A stretch of 24,672 nt of DNA, taken from assembly GCA_009774255.1 (NCBI GenBank), contig VSNK01000040.1, positions 1 to 24,672 on the forward strand, in the 5' to 3' direction. A model generated the notes under the pieces. It had not been told where the DNA came from. It saw nothing but the letters and a program-made list of their open reading frames with translations, and did no database searches. This DNA comes from Faecalicatena sp. Its GTDB lineage: Bacteria > Bacillota > Clostridia > Lachnospirales > Lachnospiraceae. Positions 15,464-23,752 of this stretch are shown piece after piece (within the stretch, counting starts at the first letter, position 1; each line of letters starts with the position of its first letter). The position numbers and the translations under genes were made by a program.

Positions 15464-16150
15464 ATGGTTCAAAGTTTGGATTTCGCGGTAAAAAATTTTT
15501 TCCTGTTTGATATGGATGGCACTCTGGCAGATTCGATGTGGCTGTGGGACAATTTCCTTGGGACATTTTTGGAAAGCTATAAAAAGAAGGGCGATGCAGA
15601 GGCCAAAATTAAGTTTGACACACTGCCGCTTAGGGAAAGTGCAGAATATATCGCAAAACGGTACGGCCTTCCTTTATCGGGAGAGGATATTTTCCGTGAG
15701 TGGACAGCAGAGATACAGTATAAATATTGGAAAGAACTCGGCTTAAAGCAGGGAGCCAGGCAGTATCTTCATTATTTAAAAGAGAAGGGTAAAAAAATTG
15801 CCCTCGTCACGGCGAATCACAGAGAACTGGCAGAAGGCCTTCTGGATCATCATGATGTTTTAAGATTGTTTGATGTGCTTGTCTGCGGTGATCAGATGGA
15901 AACGGATAAGTCCGATCCGGAATATTATAGATATGCTTTGCGTCGTATGGGAGGCACTGCAGAATATGCCGTTCTTTTTGAAGATACCTTTGCAGCTCTT
16001 AGGACGGCAAGGAGAGTACCGGTTGATACAGTGATTATAGAAGATTTTTCTGCCAGGCAGGACAGGGATGATCTGATGGAAAAGGCAGATTTATATATAA
16101 GGGACTTTAAAGACAGCAGATTATATTGCAACGATGAAAGCATGGGATAA
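15464..16150 (+). CDS. HAD-superfamily hydrolase (beta-phosphoglucomutase/phosphatase-like)
   Basis: Motif I is FDMDGTLADSM with nucleophile Asp16 and acid Asp18. Motif II is ALVTANHRE (Thr), motif III the Lys in METDKSDPEYY, and motif IV LFEDT. A helical cap of subclass I lies between motifs I and II. At 228 residues it is full length. It starts at ATG 15464, after AAGGAG, although the frame is open from 15428. The substrate is probably a small phosphorylated metabolite. It overlaps no gene, and the decayed HgdB-like gene begins right after it. Confidence 0.9.
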   Translation: MVQSLDFAVKNFFLFDMDGTLADSMWLWDNFLGTFLESYKKKGDAEAKIKFDTLPLRESAEYIAKRYGLPLSGEDIFREWTAEIQYKYWKELGLKQGARQYLHYLKEKGKKIALVTANHRELAEGLLDHHDVLRLFDVLVCGDQMETDKSDPEYYRYALRRMGGTAEYAVLFEDTFAALRTARRVPVDTVIIEDFSARQDRDDLMEKADLYIRDFKDSRLYCNDESMG

Positions 16151-16155
16151 CTGCC

Positions 16156-16993
16156 TTGTATTTATCGTTTTGGCGGCAGGAGGTGTTGTTTCTGGATATA
16201 GGAAAAGGCAGGCCTTATGAAAAAGAAATAGAGGATATACTAGGCGAGACTGCGGCAGAATCTCCCGTACTTGAAGAAGCCTCATGGTTTTTGGAACTTG
16301 CAGGAAGAAGGCTGCGCGATTTCTCTTCAGGAAGAGAAAAAGTATTTGTGGCAGGAAACAGCCTTCCGGATGAAATTTTCCTAATGTTCGGGATAACGTC
16401 GGATATTTGTACCGTTTTGTTATCTGCTTGCGGATGATTATAGGGAGTGGACAAAGCGGTTACTGGCGCTGAACAGGCAGTTAGCCAGAATAAAAGAGGA
16501 TACAGATATGGATGCAGGCATCTGTAAGGCGCTGCTGTTTGGCTCCCCTGTTTATTTTCCAAATTATAAAGTGCCATTTCTTTTAAAGGAGGCAGGACTT
16601 TCTTTCGGCGGGAATTTTATGATACCTGATGTGATAAAGCCGTATGACGGAACAGGCGGATTTGAAGAAATGTGCCGGAAATCTTTTGTGAATGACGCAT
16701 CTTCTTCCTATGTACAAAATGACACGCTGTTTCTTAAAATATCCCAGTATTTGAAGCAGTATCCGGTGGACGGCGCAGTCTGCCATGTGCTGAAAGGGCA
16801 GATTGAATATGATTTTGAAATGGAGCGGTTTGAGCGTTTGTTTGCAAAATATGATATTCCAGTTATCCGTATGGAAACGGATTATAACAATCAGGATGTG
16901 GAACAGTTAAGGCTTCGGGTGGAAGCATTTGCAGAGATTTTAAGGCAGAGGGACAAAAAACAGAGAAGAAGTTACGGTGACGCTGAAAGCTGA
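16156..16993 (+). pseudogene. HgdB-like 2-hydroxyacyl-CoA dehydratase subunit, internally deleted
   Basis: The N-terminal piece (SWFLELAGRRLRDFSSGREK, then NSLPDEIFLMFGI) and the C-terminal piece (KALLFGSPVYFPNYKVPFLL, then CHVLKGQ and PVIRMETDYNNQDVEQLRLR) belong to the HgdB / benzoyl-CoA reductase / double-cubane-cluster protein family. They are in different frames, joined near 16405, and the middle third is missing: about 278 codons remain against 380-430 in the family. The conserved third Cys of the C-terminal half (RGC in the paralogue at 18840) reads KGQ here, so even the intact ancestor may have bound its cluster differently. It precedes the polyferredoxin by 41 nt. Confidence 0.8.
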
Positions 16994-17034
16994 ATCACAG
17001 CCAGGGCGGGCAGGGATGAAAGGAGCAAAAATAT

Positions 17035-19020
17035 ATGGATGGATTAGCAAACAAGCGTAAGTGGGGCAGGATCTTGGTGTATGTTATTTGTGCCATGCTG
17101 ACAGCCGCCGCTTTTTTTGCAAATAAACTTGTGCTGTATCAATTTCATATGATGCCGTCTGATTATCAATTTGTCCTGGAAACAGGGCAGCCTCCGGCAA
17201 AGGTTTCCTCTGCAGTATGGTTCGCCTATGGTGACGACAGGGAACTGCAATTCTGGACGGATGATCATGTATCCGGGAATGAGGACGGACAGGCAGGTGC
17301 AGTGGGGAATCTGGATATTTTGATGTATGCGAAAACGGCAGAGGGTATAACGGCTGTGGATCTGGAAAGCAGCCAGCCAATCCGGGAGGATTTCACCGGA
17401 TATTTCGTGGCAGTCGCAGGGGAAAGGCAGGATGATATAGACGGCGATGGCAAGGCGGAAACAGTTTATGATTCTGCCAGGGCAGATTTTGGACCTCATG
17501 CCTATGCTGCGGTTCCCCGTGGGTTTCACAGTGATGAGATTCCGTTTGAAGTCTGTTTCGAGGAGCGGAAAAAAATACAGGTATTTTTCCGGGGAAAAGC
17601 TGTGACGGCATCTGATTTTCAGAGAAAGGATTTTAAAACGGATGATTCCGGTTATATTAAGAATCTTCCTGTAAAGTACATACGCAGCGGCCTGACTGTT
17701 TCCTATGAGCCAAAAGAGGGAACCGTTTATCGGATGTATTATGCATTGGAGGATTATGCTTATTTTTCGCCGCATTTTTGGAAGGCGCAGATTCCGTTGC
17801 TTTTGATTTTGGCGCTATCGGCGGCTGGGATTGTCCTTGTGCATCTGATCCGAAAAAGTAGGCTTCAGAAATCACCGGAATACCGGATTTATTCGCGGGA
17901 AAAGGCGGGAATTTATGCGGCAAATCCGCTGATGCTAAAAACAGAATCTCACTTTTTGCTAATAAGGTGGCTGTTTCTGATGGCTGGTTTTTTCCTGTGG
18001 ACGTATGCGGGGAAGATTGTAGAGCAGGGGCAGGTTTTAAACCAGATAGCGGTCCCGGTGTTTAGCTGCCCGTTCAACCTGGATCAGACACTGGAATCAA
18101 GCTGCTATTATCTGACACATTTGCCGGAGCTGTTTACCACACGCAGTTTTAGTTATATTGCGGCGTACATGGGAACTCTGTTTCTCTTCCTGATTCTGTT
18201 TGGGAGAATCCTATGTGGGTTTATGTGTCCGCTTGGGTTTGTGCAGGACTTGATGGATAAGCTGCGGACATTCCTGCATATCCGGCCAATTATCGTGACG
18301 GACCGCATGAACCAGATTTTGCAGCCGCTAAAATGGACTTGGATTCTTCTGTTTTTGTGTTTTACCTTTACAGGCGGCAACTTCTGTGATATATGCCCAA
18401 ATAAGATATTTTCGCCTGCACTTGGCGGGTACTGGATTGACCTTGTGCTTGGCGGAATCCTGACGATACCGCTTTTAGTGGGCAGTTTTTTTATCAAGCG
18501 TTTCTGGTGTATTATGTGTCCAATGGGGTATTTATTGGGAATATTTTATAAATTAAATATATTTAAGCTGAAAAAAGACTGTACGGCTTGTACGGAATGC
18601 GGAGCGTGTTATGCTGCCTGTCCGATGCGGCTGAAAAATATTTATACAGAACGGGGAAAAGAGAATATCCAGACGGTTGTGGATATGAGCTTTGACGGAA
18701 TGGTGTATGCGCTTGCAGATCGTTATATCAAGCCATGCACCTGCCCGGTATTTGCGGATAATTCCCAGAGGATCTTCCGCATCCGCCAGATGGTGAAGGA
18801 GTATCAGGTTCAGGGGATTGTCTGCCACATCCTGCGGGGATGTCTTGTATATGATTACGAGTATCCCATTTTAGAAGAAGAATTGGAACAGATGGGCGTT
18901 CCGGTCATCCGGATAGAAAGCGATTACAATGAGGAAGATGTGGAGCAGCTTCGCATCCGCATGGAAGCTTTTATAGAGATGATTAAAATGAAAGAATATC
19001 ATAAGCAAAAACGGAGGTGA
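17035..19020 (+). CDS. NapH/NosR-like membrane polyferredoxin fused to an HgdB C-terminal domain (661 aa)
   Basis: Residues 9-31 form a first membrane helix. Residues 32-250 form an extracytosolic domain with a DIDGDGKAE loop resembling a calcium site. Further helices lie near 255, 310, 375, 435 and 465. Cys pairs typical of NapH/NosR/CcoG proteins follow: CGFMCPLG (394/398), CDICP (451/454) and CIMCPMG (492/495). A 4Fe-4S motif, CTACTECGACYAACP, is at 516-530. At about residue 547 (KENIQ), where a second ferredoxin motif would be expected, the sequence switches to about 110 residues of HgdB C-terminus (KPCTCPVFAD, CHILRGC, PVIRIESDYNEEDVEQLRIR). This is either a natural fusion or the in-frame product of a deletion. 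An AAGGAG site precedes the ATG. Confidence 0.85.
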   Translation: MDGLANKRKWGRILVYVICAMLTAAAFFANKLVLYQFHMMPSDYQFVLETGQPPAKVSSAVWFAYGDDRELQFWTDDHVSGNEDGQAGAVGNLDILMYAKTAEGITAVDLESSQPIREDFTGYFVAVAGERQDDIDGDGKAETVYDSARADFGPHAYAAVPRGFHSDEIPFEVCFEERKKIQVFFRGKAVTASDFQRKDFKTDDSGYIKNLPVKYIRSGLTVSYEPKEGTVYRMYYALEDYAYFSPHFWKAQIPLLLILALSAAGIVLVHLIRKSRLQKSPEYRIYSREKAGIYAANPLMLKTESHFLLIRWLFLMAGFFLWTYAGKIVEQGQVLNQIAVPVFSCPFNLDQTLESSCYYLTHLPELFTTRSFSYIAAYMGTLFLFLILFGRILCGFMCPLGFVQDLMDKLRTFLHIRPIIVTDRMNQILQPLKWTWILLFLCFTFTGGNFCDICPNKIFSPALGGYWIDLVLGGILTIPLLVGSFFIKRFWCIMCPMGYLLGIFYKLNIFKLKKDCTACTECGACYAACPMRLKNIYTERGKENIQTVVDMSFDGMVYALADRYIKPCTCPVFADNSQRIFRIRQMVKEYQVQGIVCHILRGCLVYDYEYPILEEELEQMGVPVIRIESDYNEEDVEQLRIRMEAFIEMIKMKEYHKQKRR

Positions 19021-19027
19021 CGTACAT

Positions 19028-19819
19028 ATGAAATATTTTGTAGGGTTTGACGGTGGCTCCACCTATCTGAAGGCAGCTTTGTTTGACGGGAAACAGGTGG
19101 TGGATACATTAGTATGCAATACAGGGATAGATAATAATGGAACATCAGAGGATATGCTGCGTAAGATTTGTAAGAAAAATGGATTGGCGAGAAATGACAT
19201 CGGCTATATCATGGCAACCGGGTACAGCCGGAAAATCCTTGAATTAGCGGATGATGATATTTCAGAGATTACGGCACATGCTTATGGGGTCAGGGTGACG
19301 GCTCCAAAAGAGTACCATCCGGGCATTGTAGTTGACATCGGGGGACAGGACAGTAAGATTATTTATCTGGATGAAAACTATAATATACGCAATTTTACCA
19401 TGAATGATAAATGTGCCGCCGGAACCGGGAAATTTTTAGAGATTGCCGCGCAGATATTGGAAACAACCATTGACCAGATCGGGCCGCTTTCTTTAGAGAG
19501 TAAGGAACCATGTGATATTAACAGTACCTGCGTTGTTTTTGCCCAGTCAGAGGTGATTTCCCTTGTAGCGCGGAAATATGACCGCAGGGATATTCTTTAT
19601 GGGATGCATCTGTCTATGGCAAAGCGTATCATAAAGATGATGAAGCGTTCACAAAAGGGAGGGGATATTCTGATGACTGGAGGCGGGGCAAAAAATGTTG
19701 GTATCTGCAGGGCGTTTGAGGAAGAACTGATGAAGGAAGTGTATGTGGCAGCTTATCCGCAGTTTAACGGGGCAATCGGCGCGGCTTTGATTGCAAGCGA
19801 AAGGGGGCAGCGGGAATGA
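19028..19819 (+). CDS. HgdC/BcrA/BadF-type ATP-dependent activator of 2-hydroxyacyl-CoA dehydratase-like enzymes
   Basis: A 263-residue ASKHA-fold ATPase. Phosphate-1 loop GFDGGSTY (Asp8), DIGGQDSK, CAAGTGKFLE with Cys129, NSTCVVFAQSE with Cys168, and TGGGAKN are all present. The two Cys agree with the positions that hold the single 4Fe-4S cluster bridging the homodimer in characterised activators. The protein uses ATP hydrolysis to inject one very low-potential electron into an HgdB-type partner. GGAGGTGA overlaps the previous stop, and the next gene overlaps its own stop by 4 nt, so the operon is tight. It looks fully functional although its two partners are damaged or fused. Confidence 0.95.
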   Translation: MKYFVGFDGGSTYLKAALFDGKQVVDTLVCNTGIDNNGTSEDMLRKICKKNGLARNDIGYIMATGYSRKILELADDDISEITAHAYGVRVTAPKEYHPGIVVDIGGQDSKIIYLDENYNIRNFTMNDKCAAGTGKFLEIAAQILETTIDQIGPLSLESKEPCDINSTCVVFAQSEVISLVARKYDRRDILYGMHLSMAKRIIKMMKRSQKGGDILMTGGGAKNVGICRAFEEELMKEVYVAAYPQFNGAIGAALIASERGQRE

Positions 19820-20484
19820 TGGAAGTTCTGTTTACTCCATCGGCGACTGCTTTTTCCGTAGGAATTGGCTGCGGGACCTGCTGCAGCCCGTTTGTCAGCG
19901 CTTTTTTATCGGCCTATATTGTTTCCCACGGAAATGGTGTGAAAAAAAGCTTTGGTACATTTATGCTGTTTTTTAGCGGGAAACTTTTGGGGGTGTCCGT
20001 TCTGTGCCTGGCTGTTTCCACGATTGGAAAGCAATTTATTTCGGAAAAAGGTTATATCGGAGATTTCCCGTTTCGTCTGGCTGTGCAGGTGATGATGGGC
20101 CTGTTCGGATTTTTTATGGCAGTGCGCTGGTTTCGGGAAATAAGGAAGGGGATGGCAGAGTGTGGGCATTGTAAGGAATGTGGGAAAGAACCACAGCATT
20201 TAGGAAGGCATTACCCGATGTTAGCGGCAGGCATCTTGTATGGGATAACGCCTTGCCCGCCGCTTCTTTTTGTGCTTGGCTATTCGGTAAGCCTGCCCGT
20301 TCTTACCGCAGGCATTACAGGGATAAGTTTTAGCCTTGCGAGTATCTTAAGCACGCTTTTGATGCTGGTGGCAGTCCTTGGCGTATTATCGAAACGGATT
20401 TGGGCAGAAATTCCGGGATTTTTAAAGTGGTTCCGTCTGGCTTCTTATGTGCTGCTGATGGTATTGCCATTTACTTTACAGTAA
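19816..20484 (+). CDS. DsbD_2/TauE-like six-helix membrane protein
   Basis: A 222-residue polytopic protein with intramembrane Cys motifs GCGTCCSPF near residue 17 and GITPCPPLLFVLG near residue 150, as in the CcdA/DsbD_2 (UreH-like, often called sulfite exporter) group, plus a soluble CGHCKECGKE loop between. The family moves thiol electrons or metal ions across the membrane. It is translationally coupled to the activator (ATGA overlap). In proteobacteria a similar protein sits beside the CcoG polyferredoxin cluster, so this pairing with a polyferredoxin is suggestive. The transported species is unknown. Confidence 0.85.
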   Translation: MMEVLFTPSATAFSVGIGCGTCCSPFVSAFLSAYIVSHGNGVKKSFGTFMLFFSGKLLGVSVLCLAVSTIGKQFISEKGYIGDFPFRLAVQVMMGLFGFFMAVRWFREIRKGMAECGHCKECGKEPQHLGRHYPMLAAGILYGITPCPPLLFVLGYSVSLPVLTAGITGISFSLASILSTLLMLVAVLGVLSKRIWAEIPGFLKWFRLASYVLLMVLPFTLQ

Positions 20485-20532
20485 AAAATTTCAAAATTCC
20501 CATTTGGGGCGTTTAGAAAGGATTTGAGGAAT

Positions 20533-21381
20533 ATGATTCAGGATATTGCGCCGAAAGAATTTGATAACCAATATAAGAATATAGATGTGGATGATATGGC
20601 ATACGTGATCTATGCCTGTGGGAATCAGGTGCTTTTGCAGGAGAAAAAGGGAGAGCTTTCCGTTCCGAAACGGCGTGAACTTGGCAGCAGGCCGTTTCCT
20701 TGCATTTATTTGTTTTCCATAGATGGACAACCGATATTTATGCCCTATATTCAAAATAGAGACATAGAAAAAGAAATGGTGGATTATTGGCAGGAAAAGT
20801 CTGGATATAGGTTATACCGGTTAAACGGCTCTGGTATTTATACGCCGAAATGGTTATATTTTGTATGCGGGACAGCAATCCAACTGAACAGATGGTATCA
20901 CAATAACCGATTTTGCGGTGCTTGTGGGGAGTATCTGGTGCATGGAGAGAAAGAGAGGGTCTTACGCTGTCCTTGCTGTGAAAATATAGTATACCCGAAA
21001 ATATCTCCTGCCGTCATCGTAGGGGTAATCCATGAGGATAAAATACTAATGACAAAATATGCAGACCGAAGGGACGGTACACGCTATTCCCTAATCGCCG
21101 GATTTGCCGAGGTGGGTGAAAGTATTGAACAAACTGTCCGGCGTGAGGTGATGGAGGAAGTCGGGGTAAATGTGAAGAATCTGAAATATTATAAAAGCCA
21201 GCCGTGGCCGTTTTCGGATACGCTGCTTTAGGGATTTTTCTGTGAGCTTGATGGGAGCGGAGAAATCACGCTTGACGGGATAGAACTTTCGGAAGCGGAA
21301 TGGGTGGCAAGAAACGATATGAAAATGAAAGATGATGGAATTAGCCTGACTTATGAAATGATGGATTATTTTAAAAACTAA
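20533..21381 (+). pseudogene. nudC: NADH pyrophosphatase (NudC-like) with an in-frame amber stop
   Basis: Cleaves NAD(H) to NMN(H) and AMP, and in some bacteria removes NAD caps from RNA. The zinc ribbon (FCGACGEYL ... LRCPCC), a full Nudix box (GFAEVGESIE then RREVMEEVGV) and the NudC signature SQPWPF are present. A TAG at 21229-21231 follows SDTLL. Reading on in the same frame gives GFFCELDGSGEITL to a TAA at 21381 and the usual length of about 282. One TTG-to-TAG change would explain it. The truncated product keeps the Nudix box but lacks the last 50 residues. ATG 20533 is favoured over TTG 20524 by spacing from AGAAAGGA. Confidence 0.88.
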
Positions 21382-21398
21382 TGGGAGGCGTTTTGATT

Positions 21399-22829
21399 AT
21401 GAGAAAATTTATGTGTGTGTTCATGAGCGTTATTATGATCTGTTTACTCACCGCATGTGGAGAGCAGCAGAATGAGCAAAAGATTTCTTCAGAGGATGAC
21501 AGGGGAGAAAATAATATTTCGCAGGATAAATCTGGGAAAAACGTGGGTTCTGTAATGGAACAGCAGACAGAGGAAACAGAAGCCTACACTAGCAGGCATC
21601 CTTATGATTCTGTTTTTCCTGAGCATGAACCATATGGGAAAGGGATTGGAGCCATGCCGGGGCGTGTGGTATGGAATTACGATACGGATTCTGTGTTGTG
21701 GGATGGAAGTGGGTACTGGTGGCAGACAGAAAATTTTGATGAAGCTGTCATTCAGAACATGGTAAATGACAGTATCGCTTCCCTGGGAGGAAAGGAAACA
21801 GCAAAAGAGGGCTGGAACACATTGTTCCAGGCTCATAATGCTGCTAGGGGGAAGGGAGAAGTTTCTTATGCAGCAGGAGAAAAGGTTGCAATAAAGGCGA
21901 ATATCAATGGCTCTGGTGTCTTTGATGACGATATTTCCGGTGAAACACAGATGAGCTATACCAATCCTGTCCTGCTAAAGACACTGTTGCTTTCACTTGT
22001 GGAGAAAGCCGGTATCAAGCCATCAGATATTACCGTATATGACGTATCAAGGCTGTTTCCGGACTATATGGTGGAAATGTGTACGGAGGGGATATTAGAG
22101 GGCGTTCATTTTGTAGACCGGAAGAATGGCATTGCGGATGAGAAATCTCCTATCAACTGGTCGTATGAGTTCAGAGGGGCAGTGAATTACCTGCCTACTT
22201 GTGTGACGGAGGCAGAATACCTGATTAATCTTGCAAATTTGAAAGGGCATAGCTATGGGATTACGCTCTGTGGAAAAAATCATTTTGGCTCTTTTATCAA
22301 TGGGAATGCAATGCGCCCGCCGGAAGGAGCGAACCTGCATCAGTTTTTGACAAAGAACGAAATGGGCAGTTACAGTCCGCTTACAGATCTGATGGCGAAT
22401 GAGCAGCTTGGAGGGAAAACTGTGCTGTATATGCTGGATGCGTTGATCTGCGCTACATCTGAGGGCGCTTCCATTACAGAAGAAACGGCCAGATGGCAGC
22501 AGATGCCTTTTGACGGAAATTATACGTCCAGCGTATTTGTTTCACAAGATCCTGTGGCAATTGATTCTGTGGGGGCGGATTTTTTAATCAATGAGCCTGC
22601 TGTTACGGAACATAATGGGGTTTTGAAAGATAATCCTAATGTGGAGAATTATCTGCATGAAGCAGGACTGGTAAATCAGGCTCCTTCTGAAATAGTGTAT
22701 AAGAATGGAAATGGTAAATCAGTAATAAATCTTGGCGTACATGAACACTGGAATAATTCTGTTGAAAAAAAATACAGCCGTAATATGGGAAAAGAGGAAG
22801 GAATTGAGCTTATTGGGCTTATAAAGTAA
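21399..22829 (+). CDS. DUF362 domain lipoprotein (476 aa)
   Basis: A signal peptide with lipobox LLTAC (Cys near residue 20) is followed by a Ser/Glu-rich linker and then a DUF362-type domain: KVAIKANINGSG, SDITVYDVSRLF, EYLINLANLKGHSYGITLCG and KNHFGSFINGN. DUF362 proteins often come with ferredoxin domains. Here no CxxCxxC motif is seen and the protein is exported. The frame opens at 21381, overlapping the NudC stop, but ATG 21399 has GGGAGG at 10 nt and starts the signal sequence. The 3' neighbour is a membrane protein with many His, suggesting a membrane redox pair. Confidence 0.88.
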   Translation: MRKFMCVFMSVIMICLLTACGEQQNEQKISSEDDRGENNISQDKSGKNVGSVMEQQTEETEAYTSRHPYDSVFPEHEPYGKGIGAMPGRVVWNYDTDSVLWDGSGYWWQTENFDEAVIQNMVNDSIASLGGKETAKEGWNTLFQAHNAARGKGEVSYAAGEKVAIKANINGSGVFDDDISGETQMSYTNPVLLKTLLLSLVEKAGIKPSDITVYDVSRLFPDYMVEMCTEGILEGVHFVDRKNGIADEKSPINWSYEFRGAVNYLPTCVTEAEYLINLANLKGHSYGITLCGKNHFGSFINGNAMRPPEGANLHQFLTKNEMGSYSPLTDLMANEQLGGKTVLYMLDALICATSEGASITEETARWQQMPFDGNYTSSVFVSQDPVAIDSVGADFLINEPAVTEHNGVLKDNPNVENYLHEAGLVNQAPSEIVYKNGNGKSVINLGVHEHWNNSVEKKYSRNMGKEEGIELIGLIK

Positions 22830-22880
22830 AAATAAATATAGAGTAATAAAATTTGATAAATATTAAGGAGACATATAATA

Positions 22881-23558
22881 GTGAAGAAAAAGAGAGTGAA
22901 ACTATATGTGGATATATGTATGGCTATTATGCTGCCGGTGCTTATGGCATATAAACTGATAGGGGAAACCATTCACGAATGGTGTGGTATTGGAATGTTC
23001 CTTTTACTTTTTATGCATCACATATTGAACTGTGGGTGGCACAGGACACTGATAAAAGGAAAATATACGAAAGGGAGAATGATAAGCGCATTTGTAAATA
23101 TATTACTGCTTATTGATATGCTCCTTCTTATGTGGAGCGGAATGGTATTGTCACAGCATGTATTTACATTTTTGCCATTCAGGGGTATGCAGTCTTCAGC
23201 CAGAATAGTTCACCTGACAGCTTCTTATTGGGGATTTGTATGTATGGCAGTACATATGGGATTTCATGGGAGGTTTTTATCGAAACAATTTTGCCGGAAA
23301 TTATCTGATACGGGTTTTCTTTCAAAACATAAGATTCTTATTGGGTGCAGTGTGGCTATTGTTTCGTTATATGGAATTTATGCATTCAATAAAAGGCAGA
23401 TTTTAGAATATATGCTGTTAAGGATGCAATATGTTTTTTTCGATTTCGAGGAACCAGTCATATTTTTTATAGCAGATTATACTGTTATTATGTTGCTTTT
23501 TGTTTTTGCAGGATATTATATTACTCGATTATGTCCCAGAAAAATATCGCATAAATAA
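22881..23558 (+). CDS. DUF4405-like six-helix membrane protein, possible haem b carrier
   Basis: Six hydrophobic segments. His residues lie inside or near helices (ETIHEWCG, LFMHHILNCGWH, IVHLTASYWGF, AVHMGFHG), the pattern of cytochrome b561/ferric-reductase-like DUF4405 proteins. The GTG start at 22881 has AAGGAGAC 8 nt upstream. It lies 51 nt after the DUF362 lipoprotein and is oriented with it, so it may receive or deliver electrons across the membrane for that protein. Haem ligation is inference from the His spacing. The tail is basic (PRKISHK), so the C-terminus is probably cytoplasmic. Confidence 0.8.
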   Translation: MKKKRVKLYVDICMAIMLPVLMAYKLIGETIHEWCGIGMFLLLFMHHILNCGWHRTLIKGKYTKGRMISAFVNILLLIDMLLLMWSGMVLSQHVFTFLPFRGMQSSARIVHLTASYWGFVCMAVHMGFHGRFLSKQFCRKLSDTGFLSKHKILIGCSVAIVSLYGIYAFNKRQILEYMLLRMQYVFFDFEEPVIFFIADYTVIMLLFVFAGYYITRLCPRKISHK

Positions 23559-23593
23559 TTTTACTTAATATACAGGATTCATGTGGACGCTGA

Positions 23594-23752
23594 ATAGATG
23601 TGTTTGATGATGATATTTTGAAATCCAGTATGGAAGGTATGGGGGGGTGGAATGACAGGATGCGGCTGCAGGAGGGTGAAAAGCTGTATCCTTTATTATT
23701 TATAGATCCGTTCGATTCTCTTACAAAAGGGGTGAACATATGGAAATTTTGA
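23594..23752 (+). other. Open stretch before the winged-helix gene, possible gene remnant
   Basis: Between 23559 and 23739 there is no clear gene. One frame from 23594 is open for 52 codons (DVFDDDILKSSMEGMGGWND, then LYPLLFIDPFDSLTKG) with protein-like composition, crossing a run of seven G at 23641. It runs into the next gene's start in another frame. I do not recognise it. It may be the tail of a lost gene. Confidence 0.3.

Noticed and set aside
17044..17775. Long minus-strand frame (243 codons) opposite the polyferredoxin
   Set aside because: Composition is Cys/His/Ile-rich shadow coding with no ribosome site; the plus strand carries clear domains.
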